Of a stretch of 13,925 bases of DNA, positions 6,565 through 13,282 are shown in pieces. The position numbers and the translations under genes are program-made. The DNA comes from Deltaproteobacteria bacterium (GTDB lineage: Bacteria > Myxococcota > Polyangia > Haliangiales > Haliangiaceae): positions 1 through 13,925 of the forward strand of contig JAGSPR010000142.1 of the NCBI GenBank assembly GCA_018262455.1, in the 5' to 3' direction. The notes beneath the pieces were generated by a model, which was not told the DNA's origin, searched no databases, and was given only the letters and a program-made list of their open reading frames with translations. Each line of letters starts with the position of its first letter. Within the stretch, counting starts at the first letter, position 1.

Positions 6565-7104
6565 GTGAAGCTGCTCGCGATGCTGTCCCCGGAAGACGTC
6601 CGTTTGTGCGGGATCGCGCCGGACCAGGAGCTGGACGTCTCCGGGTGGTCGCCGCGAGGGAGCTGGTACGCCCAGCGCGAGCCGCTGCGGGTCGGCGGCT
6701 ACTCCGGCGTGCTCGCAGTCCAGCTCGGGCCGACCCATCGAGTCTCTGCCGTCCAGCTCGCGGTGTCGCTCGGCGATGCGGCGCAGGCGTTCGCAGGCGA
6801 AGGGGCGCGGCCGATCGACCTGTCCGGGTGGGACATCGTCGCGCGACCGACGGCGAGCCAGCGCGGCGAGACCTCGTCGACGCGGAGCATCTATCGCTGG
6901 GGCTGGTTCGAGATCAAGCTCACGCAGGCTCTGCGGTTCATCGAGCCGGGCGCGGCCCCTCGGTGTGAGGTGAGCTACCGCCTGACCCGGCGCTCCGAGC
7001 GCCACCCGACGCTGGAGGAGCGCCGCGCCGAGCGCGAGGCGGGAGGTCGGGAGCGCGCGTTGCTCGATCAGATCGTCGGCTCTGGGCACCAGCGCAAGAA
7101 GTGA
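6565..7104 (+). CDS. Soluble protein of unknown function
   Basis: A 179-residue protein. I place the start at the GTG at 6565 (VKLLAMLSPEDVRLCGI); an ATG at 6580 is the alternative. The frame upstream overlaps the phosphoesterase promoter region and is arginine-rich, so it is unlikely to be coding. There is no signal peptide or membrane helix, so it is probably cytoplasmic. Two similar turns, LDVSGWSPRG and IDLSGWDIVARP, sit about 60 residues apart, each leading into beta-like segments, which hints at an internal duplication. A conserved-looking aromatic stretch (IYRWGWFEIKLTQALRF) follows. The last 35 residues are highly charged (LEERRAEREAGGRERALLDQ), probably helical. I do not recognise the family. 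The gene is divergent from the phosphoesterase gene across 200 bp and convergent with the lipoprotein gene across 94 bp. Confidence 0.8.
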   Translation: MKLLAMLSPEDVRLCGIAPDQELDVSGWSPRGSWYAQREPLRVGGYSGVLAVQLGPTHRVSAVQLAVSLGDAAQAFAGEGARPIDLSGWDIVARPTASQRGETSSTRSIYRWGWFEIKLTQALRFIEPGAAPRCEVSYRLTRRSERHPTLEERRAEREAGGRERALLDQIVGSGHQRKK

Positions 7105-7198
7105 GCCTCCGGGCCACGCGCAGTTCTTGCCCGCTGAACGTGGTCTCCTCGGCGAACCGCATCTCCGATTTCATCCGGCACCGCGTTCGCGCTCGCTT

Positions 7199-7924
7199 CT
7201 ACTCGGCCGATTGACAGTCGCCGACGGGATTCATTTTCTTGTCCTTGCGCGCGTTCGCGAGGGTCGCCTTGCAGATCGCCGCGGTCGGGTGGCACAGCGA
7301 GCGCCGCTTGCCGGGCGCGTCTTCGAGCTCGAAGCACGTCGCCGACTGCTGGGCAACGCACTCGATCGTTTCGCCCGGCAGCTTGCTCCGCAAGAAATCG
7401 CGGCTGCCTTCGCATTGCGCGAGCGACCGCTCGCACGAGCCAACGCTGGCAGGCTCGTAGGCCACACACCACCAGCTCGGGTTGTCCGCGGGCTTTGCTG
7501 ACGCCGCCTTCGGATCGGTCGACCGACACTCCGTCACGGTGTCGCCCGCGTTCTTCATGTGATCGGCATGTGACCGGCATGTCGAGAACGACGGATGGCA
7601 GACCAGCTCCGTTCGGCCGCCAGCTGTCTTGTCGAGACAGACCGGGTTCGCCTGCCGTGTGCAATCGCCGATCTTCTCGTTCGGGTCCGTCGACGAGCGG
7701 CGCAGCTCGCCCATCATCGCCTCGCACGCCGGGCGCCCCGCGAGGCAGAGTCCGTTCATCTCGTTGTTGAACGACACGCACCACCACTCGGGCTGCGTTC
7801 GCGCAACCGTCTCCGCGGTGGCCGCCTCGGTTGCAGGCTGAGAGGTCTCCGCCGAGCGCGCGCCTGCGCACGCCGTGATCGCACTCAGCAACACCACCAA
7901 TGGCTTCGTCACGCGCACGACCAT
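7199..7924 (-). CDS. Lipoprotein with two tandem eight-cysteine WWC modules
   Basis: A 241-residue lipoprotein. I start it at the ATG at 7922-7924, not the upstream ATG at 7951, because GGAGGTGAG lies 9 bases before it. The signal ends in a perfect lipobox (Ile-Thr-Ala-Cys19). A Thr/Ala-rich linker leads to two homologous modules, about 45-133 and 149-237. Each opens with P-x-WWCV and contains eight cysteines: 49, 60, 67, 88, 96, 109, 116, 133 and 153, 164, 171, 189, 197, 211, 218, 237. Intervals are 11-7-21-8-13-7-17 and 11-7-18-8-14-7-19, so the duplication is clear even though other residues have diverged; LVCHP/SLCHP and GDC are also shared. Four disulfides per module seem likely, implying an oxidising envelope location. 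I know similar WWC-x(n)-C modules from Myxococcota proteins, but no function. It is probably monocistronic. Confidence 0.93.
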   Translation of the reverse strand: MVVRVTKPLVVLLSAITACAGARSAETSQPATEAATAETVARTQPEWWCVSFNNEMNGLCLAGRPACEAMMGELRRSSTDPNEKIGDCTRQANPVCLDKTAGGRTELVCHPSFSTCRSHADHMKNAGDTVTECRSTDPKAASAKPADNPSWWCVAYEPASVGSCERSLAQCEGSRDFLRSKLPGETIECVAQQSATCFELEDAPGKRRSLCHPTAAICKATLANARKDKKMNPVGDCQSAE

Positions 7925-8084
7925 ACTTCGTCGCTCACCTCCATGCGACATCCGCGCGAACGTGAAATGCGATCGTGTCGGTCGATGACGGAAAGTTCCA
8001 CAGATTCCTCGACGGAGATCTTCACGTTGCGGAACGTTTCTGCGCGCAACATCGCGAGATCGCTGAGCACCTCTCTCATGGCAT
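7925..8084. other. Gap upstream of the WWC lipoprotein, no supported gene
   Basis: This gap should carry the lipoprotein promoter. A minus frame through it reads HDLVNAMREVLSDLAMLRAE then TFRNVKISVEESVELSV, which looks protein-like. It lacks a proper start, and its upstream part is antisense of other features. I assign no function. Confidence 0.35.
7934..7942 (-). promoter_or_regulatory. Strong Shine-Dalgarno that fixes the lipoprotein start
   Basis: On the minus strand GGAGGTGAG precedes the ATG at 7924 by 9 bases. It is the only near-perfect anti-16S match noted ahead of a start in this window, and it lies inside the nine-codon extension that would be read from the ATG at 7951, arguing against that start. 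Confidence 0.75.
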
Positions 8085-8309
8085 TCACGAGGTCGTGAAC
8101 GGCGGCGTGCACGTCACGAAGGTGCCGGCGTCGATCGCGCACTCGAACGAGTCGGTCGAGTCGGTCGAGTCGAAGTCGAACGTCGGGGTCGAGTCGTTCG
8201 ACGGGTTCGGAATCCGGGTCAGCGCGATCGGCGGCGGTGTCGCATCGACCGTCCACGTGCGTGACGCAGGCGCAAAGAGGCAGCGCGTCGCAAGCAGGTG
8301 AACCGTCAC
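8085..8309 (-). pseudogene. Remnant of an Ig-like repeat from a large surface protein
   Basis: A 74-codon frame begins with a GTG at 8307-8309 that shares GTGA with the stop of the kinase gene, and ends at 8085. It reads PASRTWTVDATPPP, then IPNPSNDSTPTFDF, then FECAIDAGTFVTCTPPFTT. This is the hallmark of bacterial Ig-like repeats (SRTWTVDTTPP...F-x-F-S...FECSLDGG-x-F-x-x-CTSP) in giant secreted proteins. Only about one repeat is present, with no signal peptide and no continuation of the next repeat after the stop, so I call it a remnant rather than a functional gene. The Asp-Ser-Thr run is written in 9-bp tandem DNA units (GAGTCGGTC at 8149-8157 and 8158-8166, then a diverged copy). The kinase overlap could still allow coupled translation. 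Confidence 0.55.
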
Positions 8310-9547
8310 GGCGCGCTGGGGGCGAGCGGCACGGAGGCCTGAATGCGGGTCCCTCGCCCCCGCGCGGACTCGAGCTCGAAGACACCGCCGAGCTCCTCGA
8401 TCCGTGCCGCGAGACCGGGAAGGCCTCGCCCCGAACGCTGAACGTCGGGGTCGAAACCGGCGCCGTCGTCAACGATCTCGACCGTGACGGTTCGTCGATC
8501 GTAGGTGAGGCTCACGCCGACTCGCTCCGCTCGGCCGTGACGGAGCGCGTTGTGCAACGCCTCCTGGAACACGCGCACCATCGCGAGGCGAACGCCAGTA
8601 TCCAGTGGTTCGGCGCCCGCTCCTGCGAGGTCGACGTCGATGATCATGTTGCTCGCCGCCGTGATGCGGCGCCCCAGCTCGCGTAGAACTTCGGCGAGGT
8701 GGGCCAGATCGGCGACATCCGGTGCGAGTGCGTCGATCACGCCGCGCAGATCGCCCAGGCCCTGCCTGGCTTCGCCACGGAGGTTGCCCGCGATGCGCCG
8801 AAGGACCTCCGGCTCCTCGGCGTGTCGCTCGACGAGCTCGCCGTAGAGCGCGGCAAGTGTCAGGGGCGAACCGACCGCATCGTGAAGATCTCGCGCGAGG
8901 TGGGTGCGCTCGAGCTCCGCGACGCATCGCCGCAAGTCGGTACGCTGCGCCTCGATCGCCGCGCACTCCGCGCGCCAGCCCGCGGTTCGCATGGCGATGC
9001 CGTGGTAGGTCATCGCCACCATGCCTGCGATCACGGTCGGCCCGCCGATCGCCCACACGGGGTCCGCGCCTCGAAGGAGGAAGATCGGGATCGTGATCAG
9101 CGCAGCCACCGGGGGTGCGAGTAGCAACACCAGCGACGGGCCGAAGTTCGGCAGCGCACCGTTCATCGCGGTGTAGACGCACAGCGCGGTCCACAGCAGG
9201 GTGTCTGGGCGACCGCTCAGGACAGCGAGCAGTGCGCACAACACGCACGCGACCGCCAACGATCCAGCATGCGCGACGTGAAGCCACCCCGCAGAGCGTG
9301 CAGCGGCCGGCGCGATGACGAAGGTGGCGAACGTGACCCACGCGACGTGCACACCGCACACCGCCGCGACCGCGAGCGACGAGACGCCGGTCGCGGCGGT
9401 AACGGCGGGTAACGCGAGGCACGCGCAGATGACCGCGATGGCGGGCAGGTAGATGCGGACGTAGTACCGCGGGATCGTGAACTCGGTCGGCTGGTTCAGA
9501 TCGAGAGCCCACCAGCGGTAGGGCGGCATCACGGACGGGTCAGCCAT
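8306..9547 (-). CDS. Membrane sensor histidine kinase, NarL partner type (HisKA_3)
   Basis: A 413-residue kinase. Residues 1-30 are cytoplasmic. About six hydrophobic segments follow between roughly 31 and 185 with very short loops, so it probably senses a signal within or near the membrane. A helix (AECAAIEAQRTDLRRCVAEL) leads to the HisKA_3 box THLARDLHDAVGSPLTLAAL with His222. The ATPase domain shows FQEALHNALRHG (N-box, Asn333), VDDGAGFD (359-366) and GRGLPGLAARIEELGG (373-388), so all catalytic parts appear present. The DLHD-A-V-G-S-P-LT sequence departs slightly from the usual DLHD-x-(I/V)-G-Q-x-L. The start ATG lies inside the response regulator gene (ATGGCTGA, 8-bp overlap), indicating coupled translation and a cognate pair. 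It faces the envelope-protein block beyond the regulator gene. Confidence 0.96.
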   Translation of the reverse strand: MADPSVMPPYRWWALDLNQPTEFTIPRYYVRIYLPAIAVICACLALPAVTAATGVSSLAVAAVCGVHVAWVTFATFVIAPAAARSAGWLHVAHAGSLAVACVLCALLAVLSGRPDTLLWTALCVYTAMNGALPNFGPSLVLLLAPPVAALITIPIFLLRGADPVWAIGGPTVIAGMVAMTYHGIAMRTAGWRAECAAIEAQRTDLRRCVAELERTHLARDLHDAVGSPLTLAALYGELVERHAEEPEVLRRIAGNLRGEARQGLGDLRGVIDALAPDVADLAHLAEVLRELGRRITAASNMIIDVDLAGAGAEPLDTGVRLAMVRVFQEALHNALRHGRAERVGVSLTYDRRTVTVEIVDDGAGFDPDVQRSGRGLPGLAARIEELGGVFELESARGRGTRIQASVPLAPSAP

Positions 9548-10190
9548 TGACCGGATCTCCGATCCAGCTCTCCCGCATCACGACCGCGACCGCCTCCGCC
9601 TTGTTGCTCGCGCCGAGCTTCTCGTACGTCGCGCGCACGTGGCTCCGGACCGTGTGCTCCGAGATCCCGAGCACGTCGCCGATCTCGTGATACGTGAGCC
9701 CGCGCGCCAGCTGCGTGATGATCGCGGTCTGTCGCGGGGTGAGCGGAGACGGTTTGGGTTCGCAAGGAGCCGGCGTCGTGCGCAGCCAGGCGAGCACCGC
9801 GCGCGCCGCGCCCGATGACAGGGGCACGCCGCCCGCGAGGATCTCCTCGACCGCGGGGATCAGGCTGCGCCCGAGGTCCTCCTTGAACAGATACCCGCGC
9901 GCACCCGCATTGAGCGCCGCGATGATCCGGGTCGGTGCCGAGACCGCGGTGAGCACCAGGACGGGAAGCGTGGGCCGAAGCGCGAGCAGCCTTCGGATCA
10001 CGATGACCCCGTCGATGTCGGGGAGGCCGAGATCGATCAGTGCGATTGCCGGCGCGCTCTCCTCGACCGCGGCGATCGCAGCCCCGCCGGTCCTGACCAC
10101 CCGCGTCGGATAGGCGTTCAGCACCAGGCCGAGCAGGTCGCAAAGACGAGGATCGTCTTCGACGATCAGGATCGGAGGTCTGCCAGGCAT
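9540..10190 (-). CDS. NarL/FixJ-family response regulator
   Basis: A 216-residue DNA-binding regulator. The receiver domain covers about 5-120: acidic pocket E11-D12-D13, phospho-acceptor Asp53 in LIDLGLP, Thr81 in LVLTAVS and Lys103 in YLFKEDL. A Pro-rich linker (TTPAPCEPKPSPLTP) joins it to a LuxR-type helix-turn-helix at about 150-205 (LTPRQTAIITQLARGLTYHE; ISEHTVRSHVRATYEKLGA). All switch residues are present, so it should be phosphorylation-controlled, most simply by the kinase that follows it and overlaps its stop codon by 8 bp. The ATG at 10190 is the only start fitting the receiver fold, with no strong ribosome site upstream. It is first in its operon and divergent from the three-gene envelope block, a natural but unproven target. 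Confidence 0.97.
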   Translation of the reverse strand: MPGRPPILIVEDDPRLCDLLGLVLNAYPTRVVRTGGAAIAAVEESAPAIALIDLGLPDIDGVIVIRRLLALRPTLPVLVLTAVSAPTRIIAALNAGARGYLFKEDLGRSLIPAVEEILAGGVPLSSGAARAVLAWLRTTPAPCEPKPSPLTPRQTAIITQLARGLTYHEIGDVLGISEHTVRSHVRATYEKLGASNKAEAVAVVMRESWIGDPVNG

Positions 10191-10317
10191 GACGTGCTCG
10201 CTCGCACTCGACGAGCCTGACTAACACGATTCGGTCACGCACGATCCGCTTCGAGTGACGATCCCCGCACGAACGTGCGATGGCGAGACGCTCCGACCGA
10301 CGGCTACGCTGCGGACA
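10191..10317. promoter_or_regulatory. Divergent promoter region between regulator and envelope block
   Basis: This 127-bp gap must hold the start signals of both the regulator/kinase operon and the envelope-protein operon. A perfect dyad GCACG-AA-CGTGC at 10267-10278 lies roughly 40 bases before the plus-strand start and could be an operator. I cannot pick out convincing -35/-10 elements. Confidence 0.45.
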
Positions 10318-11331
10318 ATGCTCCGATCCACGTGGCGCGTGGCGATCGTCCGATTCGGCGTCTTCGGCGTCTTCGGCCTCCTGGCCGCAGCCCCGACGGA
10401 CGCGACCGCTGACGTCCCCGAACCCGCGCCGCCGCCGGAGGCTACGCCCCCGACCGAGCCTGCTCCGCCTGCTCCGATCCCGACCGAGCCTGCTCCTGCT
10501 CCGTCGACGACACCAGCGACCAAGCCGGCCGCCGCGGAGAGCGGAACGAAGAACCTGATGGGGCCGATCCAGCTCCAATGGAACGTCACCGGCGAGCTCG
10601 CGCTGCCCGGTTTGCTGGGCCTGCACGTCCGAGCCAACGCCTACGCCCCCGGACTACCGATCTACGTCGGAGCGTCCGCGGCGACGTTCTTCGGCACCGC
10701 GCCGTCCCACCTCGCGGATGAGCGGTCGGGGTTCCTCACGCGGAGTACGATGGATCACAACCTCTATGAGGTGCGAGCCGGGCTCAGCATCGGGGGATGG
10801 ACCCGCCGGCGACTCACCAGCTACACGTCCTATACCCACGGCACCGGCTGCATCGGAAGTCGTTGCGGCACGCTGGTCAGCCAGAACGACTACGAGGGGA
10901 GCTACGTGTCCTACACCCGCCGTACCCTGTTCGCCGGCTACCGGCGGCGCGCGACCGCAGACGTCTGTCCCGCCGACAGCCTGCCAGAGGACTGCGGCGA
11001 TCTGGCGCCCGATCAGTTCATGATCGGCTACCTGTCGATGTTCGCGACCGACTCGGTGTTCGACAGCGCCGAGGGTCGCCTTCACCTCAAGCGCAGCAAG
11101 ACGTGGGACATTCACCTGCTGTACACGCCGGGCACCGACTACTCGCGAACCACGATGGCCAAGCGTTTCGGCGCCGAGATCGAGGTGACGTTCGGTGGCG
11201 CCGCAGGCATGGCGATCGTGGTCGGCGGCGGCTGGGACGGTGAGGTCGTGCTGCTCACCATGGCCATGGGCGTGGGCAAGCCGCAGAGCTTCACCGGCTC
11301 GGCGCCCGCCAACGACTCGATCAAGTTCTAG
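10318..11331 (+). CDS. Probable outer-membrane protein with proline-rich linker
   Basis: A 337-residue exported protein. The start at the ATG at 10318 gives a signal peptide (about 1-31; FGVFGVFGLLAAA core, likely cut after ATA). Residues 34-70 are a Pro/Glu/Ala linker with a duplicated TEPAP unit, a kind of spacer common in envelope proteins that cross peptidoglycan. The remainder is rich in alternating beta strands with Tyr/Trp/Gly (QLQWNVTGELAL; YEVRAGLSIGGW; YVSYTRRTLFAGYRRR; WDIHLLYTPG; MAIVVGGGWDGEVVLLTMAM) and ends in Phe, consistent with a C-terminal barrel strand. Two cysteine pairs (178/183 and 217/226) sit in what would be loops. I do not recognise the family; barrel topology is inferred. 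It is first gene of a block with gaps of 7 and 11 bp, and divergent from the response regulator. Confidence 0.85.
   Translation: MLRSTWRVAIVRFGVFGVFGLLAAAPTDATADVPEPAPPPEATPPTEPAPPAPIPTEPAPAPSTTPATKPAAAESGTKNLMGPIQLQWNVTGELALPGLLGLHVRANAYAPGLPIYVGASAATFFGTAPSHLADERSGFLTRSTMDHNLYEVRAGLSIGGWTRRRLTSYTSYTHGTGCIGSRCGTLVSQNDYEGSYVSYTRRTLFAGYRRRATADVCPADSLPEDCGDLAPDQFMIGYLSMFATDSVFDSAEGRLHLKRSKTWDIHLLYTPGTDYSRTTMAKRFGAEIEVTFGGAAGMAIVVGGGWDGEVVLLTMAMGVGKPQSFTGSAPANDSIKF
10449..10496 (+). repeat. Intragenic direct repeat coding the proline-rich linker
   Basis: The 18-base stretch CCCGACCGAGCCTGCTCC occurs at 10449-10466 and again at 10479-10496, a 30-bp period that is in frame and lengthens the TEPAP linker. 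Such repeats can expand or contract by whole codons. Confidence 0.75.
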
Positions 11332-11338
11332 AGCGGAC

Positions 11339-11965
11339 ATGTCCCGAGCGCGAACGCTTGTCATCGGAGTCATCGCCCTGCTGCCCGCATGCAGCATGGG
11401 GCTTGGCGCATCGCTCGAAGCCAACGCAGGCGCCGTGCGCGCGCGTGTGATCAGCGACGATCCGGCGACCGCCGAGACCACCGAGCTCGCGCTGACCGGC
11501 GGGCTCACCCTCAGCATCGAGTTCGATGAGTGGCGCGACGCCAACGTCAGCGGCGGCTACGGCTACCAGCGCTTCCAGCCCTCGGGCCAGGGCGCAGCCG
11601 CCGTGGCCGCGGTCCCTCTACGGTTCGCCTACGCGGCGTCCATTGGCGATCGTGGCTGGTCGGTGCGCCCCCGCGGCTACTTCGGTGTCGGCATCGACCG
11701 CAGCGGCGAGGGCGATAGCTACCTCGACGTCTACATGGGGGTCGGGGCGTCGCTGCACGTGAAGCAAGGCCTGGCGTTGCACCTGTCTGCGGGCCCACTC
11801 GCGCTGGCCGCGAGCCACCACGATGCCTTCGGCCCCGATCTCGACTACCGCGGTACGGGCGGACAGGTGCGCGTACGCCTGTTCCGCATGCTGATCCGCG
11901 CGTGCGATCCGAAGCGCCCGCGAAGCGAGCAACCCTCGTTCGACCCGTTCAAGGACCCATGCTGA
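11339..11965 (+). CDS. Probable lipoprotein with beta-barrel-like body
   Basis: A 208-residue protein starting 7 bp after the previous stop. The signal MSRARTLVIGVIALLPACSM carries a good lipobox (Leu-Pro-Ala-Cys18). After a glycine-rich entry (GLGASLEANAGAV), alternating strands dominate: ELALTGGLTLSIEFDEW, NVSGGYGYQRFQ, VPLRFAYAASIGDRGWSVRP, RGYFGVGIDR, DVYMGVGASLHV, LALHLSAGPLALA, GGQVRVRLFRMLI. This is the pattern of small 8-10-stranded outer-membrane barrels, here with a lipid anchor rather than a plain signal peptide. The tail (IRACDPKRPRSEQPSFDPFK) is polar and ends in Cys, so it does not finish on a barrel strand. The family is not recognised. Its tight spacing suggests co-transcription with both neighbours. 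Confidence 0.83.
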   Translation: MSRARTLVIGVIALLPACSMGLGASLEANAGAVRARVISDDPATAETTELALTGGLTLSIEFDEWRDANVSGGYGYQRFQPSGQGAAAVAAVPLRFAYAASIGDRGWSVRPRGYFGVGIDRSGEGDSYLDVYMGVGASLHVKQGLALHLSAGPLALAASHHDAFGPDLDYRGTGGQVRVRLFRMLIRACDPKRPRSEQPSFDPFKDPC

Positions 11966-11976
11966 CGAGCTCTGCC

Positions 11977-12642
11977 ATGACCCGAGTGCTCGTCGCGCTG
12001 TTCGTGCTCGCTGCTGGCGGCGGCTGCCTGGGCTTGGCCATGGGGAACGTGGCACCCGGATCGCGCCAGATCAGACGCGCAGGCGGCAGCTGGCAGAAGT
12101 CGGCCACCCCGGGCTACGAGGAATGGGTGGCTGGAAGCGACCAGGGCTCGAAAGGCCCGATGGGTGGACTCATCGCCGGGCGCTTCGGCGTGGGGGCGAT
12201 CAGCATCGGCGATCGACCGGTCCAGCGCGACGCCGGTGTGTTCGACCTGCGCCTCGAGCTCGCGTACATGTTCACGTCGCGCGTGGGCGCGAGCCTGTCG
12301 GCCGGCTGGAAGATCGTCGGCGCTCACGAAGGGGACACCGACATCTCTCGCACGGGCTTCCCGCTCGCGGCGACCTTCTCCGTCGTGCCCGTGCCACCGT
12401 TCCTGCTGCGCTTCACCGGCTTCGTCGAGCCGGGCGCCACGTCCGTCGATGACACGGGCTCGACGGGCCTCGGCAAGGGGGCCGGCATCGGTGCGGGCCT
12501 GCTCGTGCAGTTCCGCGCCTGGCACTTCGTCGTCGGGGTCGACTGGGAACACGAGTGGATCGCCGACGTGGCCACGCCCACCGGCCCGGCGTCGTATGTG
12601 TCGAGTGCGTATCTCCTCGATCTCTGGGTCGTCGGCTGGTAG
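11977..12642 (+). CDS. Probable outer-membrane beta-barrel protein
   Basis: A 221-residue protein, third in the block. I start at the ATG at 11977, which begins a compact signal (MTRVLVALFVLAAGGGC; Cys17 could be lipidated, though Gly at -3 is unusual). An in-frame ATG at 11959 overlaps the previous stop (ATGCTGA) and would add six residues, so coupled translation is possible. The body reads as paired strands: GGLIAGRFGVGAISIGD, VFDLRLELAYMFTSRVGASL, SAGWKIVGAHE, LLRFTGFVEPGAT, GAGIGAGLLVQFRAWHFVVG, VDWEHEWIADV. It ends YLLDLWVVGW, with the C-terminal aromatic typical of barrel proteins recognised by the Bam machinery. The exact family is unknown. A strong inverted repeat lies 16 bases after the stop. 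Confidence 0.86.
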   Translation: MTRVLVALFVLAAGGGCLGLAMGNVAPGSRQIRRAGGSWQKSATPGYEEWVAGSDQGSKGPMGGLIAGRFGVGAISIGDRPVQRDAGVFDLRLELAYMFTSRVGASLSAGWKIVGAHEGDTDISRTGFPLAATFSVVPVPPFLLRFTGFVEPGATSVDDTGSTGLGKGAGIGAGLLVQFRAWHFVVGVDWEHEWIADVATPTGPASYVSSAYLLDLWVVGW

Positions 12643-12657
12643 CGCTGGATGGCTTCC

Positions 12658-12677
12658 GGACTCGCCTCCGCGAGTCC
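12658..12677 (+). terminator. Likely terminator of the envelope block
   Basis: GGACTCGC-CTCC-GCGAGTCC is a perfect 8-bp stem with a 4-base loop, starting 16 bases after the last stop of the block. No T-run follows, so it may be an attenuated or Rho-assisted terminator, or an RNA-stabilising 3' hairpin. Confidence 0.55.
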
Positions 12678-12682
12678 TCGGT

Positions 12683-12743
12683 ACCGGGGCTGGGAGAACG
12701 GCTCCGGTCCCGTGAAAGGATCGGATGCTCATGCGATCCGATC
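12683..12743. repeat. Two further inverted repeats in tandem with the terminator
   Basis: ACCGGGGC (12683-12690) pairs with GCTCCGGT (12701-12708) over 8 positions with one G-U pair. GATCGGAT (12719-12726) pairs perfectly with ATCCGATC (12736-12743) around a 9-base loop. With the terminator stem this makes three hairpins in 86 bases. They may form a composite or bidirectional terminator, or a structured RNA. Confidence 0.5.
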
Positions 12744-13282
12744 GCGGCTCACGCTGGCGTGGGCAGGAGCGGCACGAGCTCGGCCGTCGCCCCCGCCCCC
12801 AGGAACACGTCGGCGAGCGACCGGACCTGCGCGTAGGCAAGCAGCGTCGTGGTGATGGGCGACTTCAACGCCACGGAGCCAGGTGATCGTTCCGACCTGG
12901 CGCTGACCTGACCCCAACCGACGACGCAAACGCTGGCCTAGAAAACGGGGGCAGGTCACCGCGGGTAGCAGATTCGGTGAGGCAACGACCCGCGCTCGGT
13001 GACAAAACGAGCGTAGCAATGCGTCGGGGAGATGTAACTGTCGCTCAGCACTCGACCTCGACCTACGCAAGCCCCGAGGCGGCGAAGAAGGCGTTCGAGC
13101 GGCTCAAGATGACGTCTTTCGGTGACGGTTGCCGGGAGGACTGATCGTACTCGCCTGCCACCCGGGCGTCTGGACCTGGACAGTGCGCCATCCAGAGCAC
13201 TCGAAGCCCCATCTGCGCGGACGTGAACGCGGGCGGTTATCGCCCAGACAGCCGGGTACATGGGTTGCACGAGGCACGGTGC
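12744..13282. other. Gap with only fragments and a doubtful small reading frame
   Basis: No complete gene is supported here. A plus-strand 12837-12908 frame reads SVVVMGDFNATEPGDRSDLA, containing the GDFN core of endonuclease/exonuclease/phosphatase enzymes, but a stop lies just upstream and a TGA follows at once. The opposite strand (stop at 12749) reads LLAYAQVRSLADVFLGAGAT then AELVPLLPTPA, also protein-like. Only one strand can be right, and either would be a stump. Confidence 0.4.
13019..13144 (+). CDS. Doubtful 41-residue small reading frame
   Basis: The frame starts at the ATG at 13019 (MRRGDVTVAQHSTSTYASPE, then AAKKAFERLKMTSFGDGCRE) and ends with Asp and a TGA. The second half has an amphipathic Ala/Lys/Glu helix and natural codon use, and the frame stays open upstream to 12887. 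It could be the C-terminal tail of a lost gene as easily as a small protein. No family match and no clear ribosome site. Confidence 0.25.
   Translation: MRRGDVTVAQHSTSTYASPEAAKKAFERLKMTSFGDGCRED

Noticed and set aside
5720..6568. Plus-strand frame opposite the phosphoesterase
   Set aside because: Asp/Arg/His-rich antisense reading without a domain; the minus strand carries all metal-binding motifs.
6502..7089. Minus-strand frame opposite the soluble unknown gene
   Set aside because: Composition is that of an antisense frame; the plus frame has balanced composition and structured segments. Not fully excluded.
7909..8472. Minus frame reading through kinase end, Ig remnant and lipoprotein leader
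   Set aside because: Its first part is an out-of-frame reading of the kinase; only a middle stretch looks protein-like and it has no independent start.
9529..10626. Long minus-strand frame overlapping the response regulator (about 365 codons)
   Set aside because: Arg/Gly-rich frame-shifted reading of the regulator gene and of the opposite-strand envelope gene; the regulator frame has all receiver and helix-turn-helix residues.
10654..11544. Long minus-strand open frame opposite the envelope genes (about 296 codons)
   Set aside because: Antisense shadow: Arg/His/Gly-rich, no domain, while the plus strand shows signal peptides and coherent beta-strand proteins.
12837..12908. GDFN motif of endonuclease/exonuclease/phosphatase enzymes
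   Set aside because: Only about 23 codons between two stops, and the opposite strand gives an equally plausible reading; not enough for a feature.
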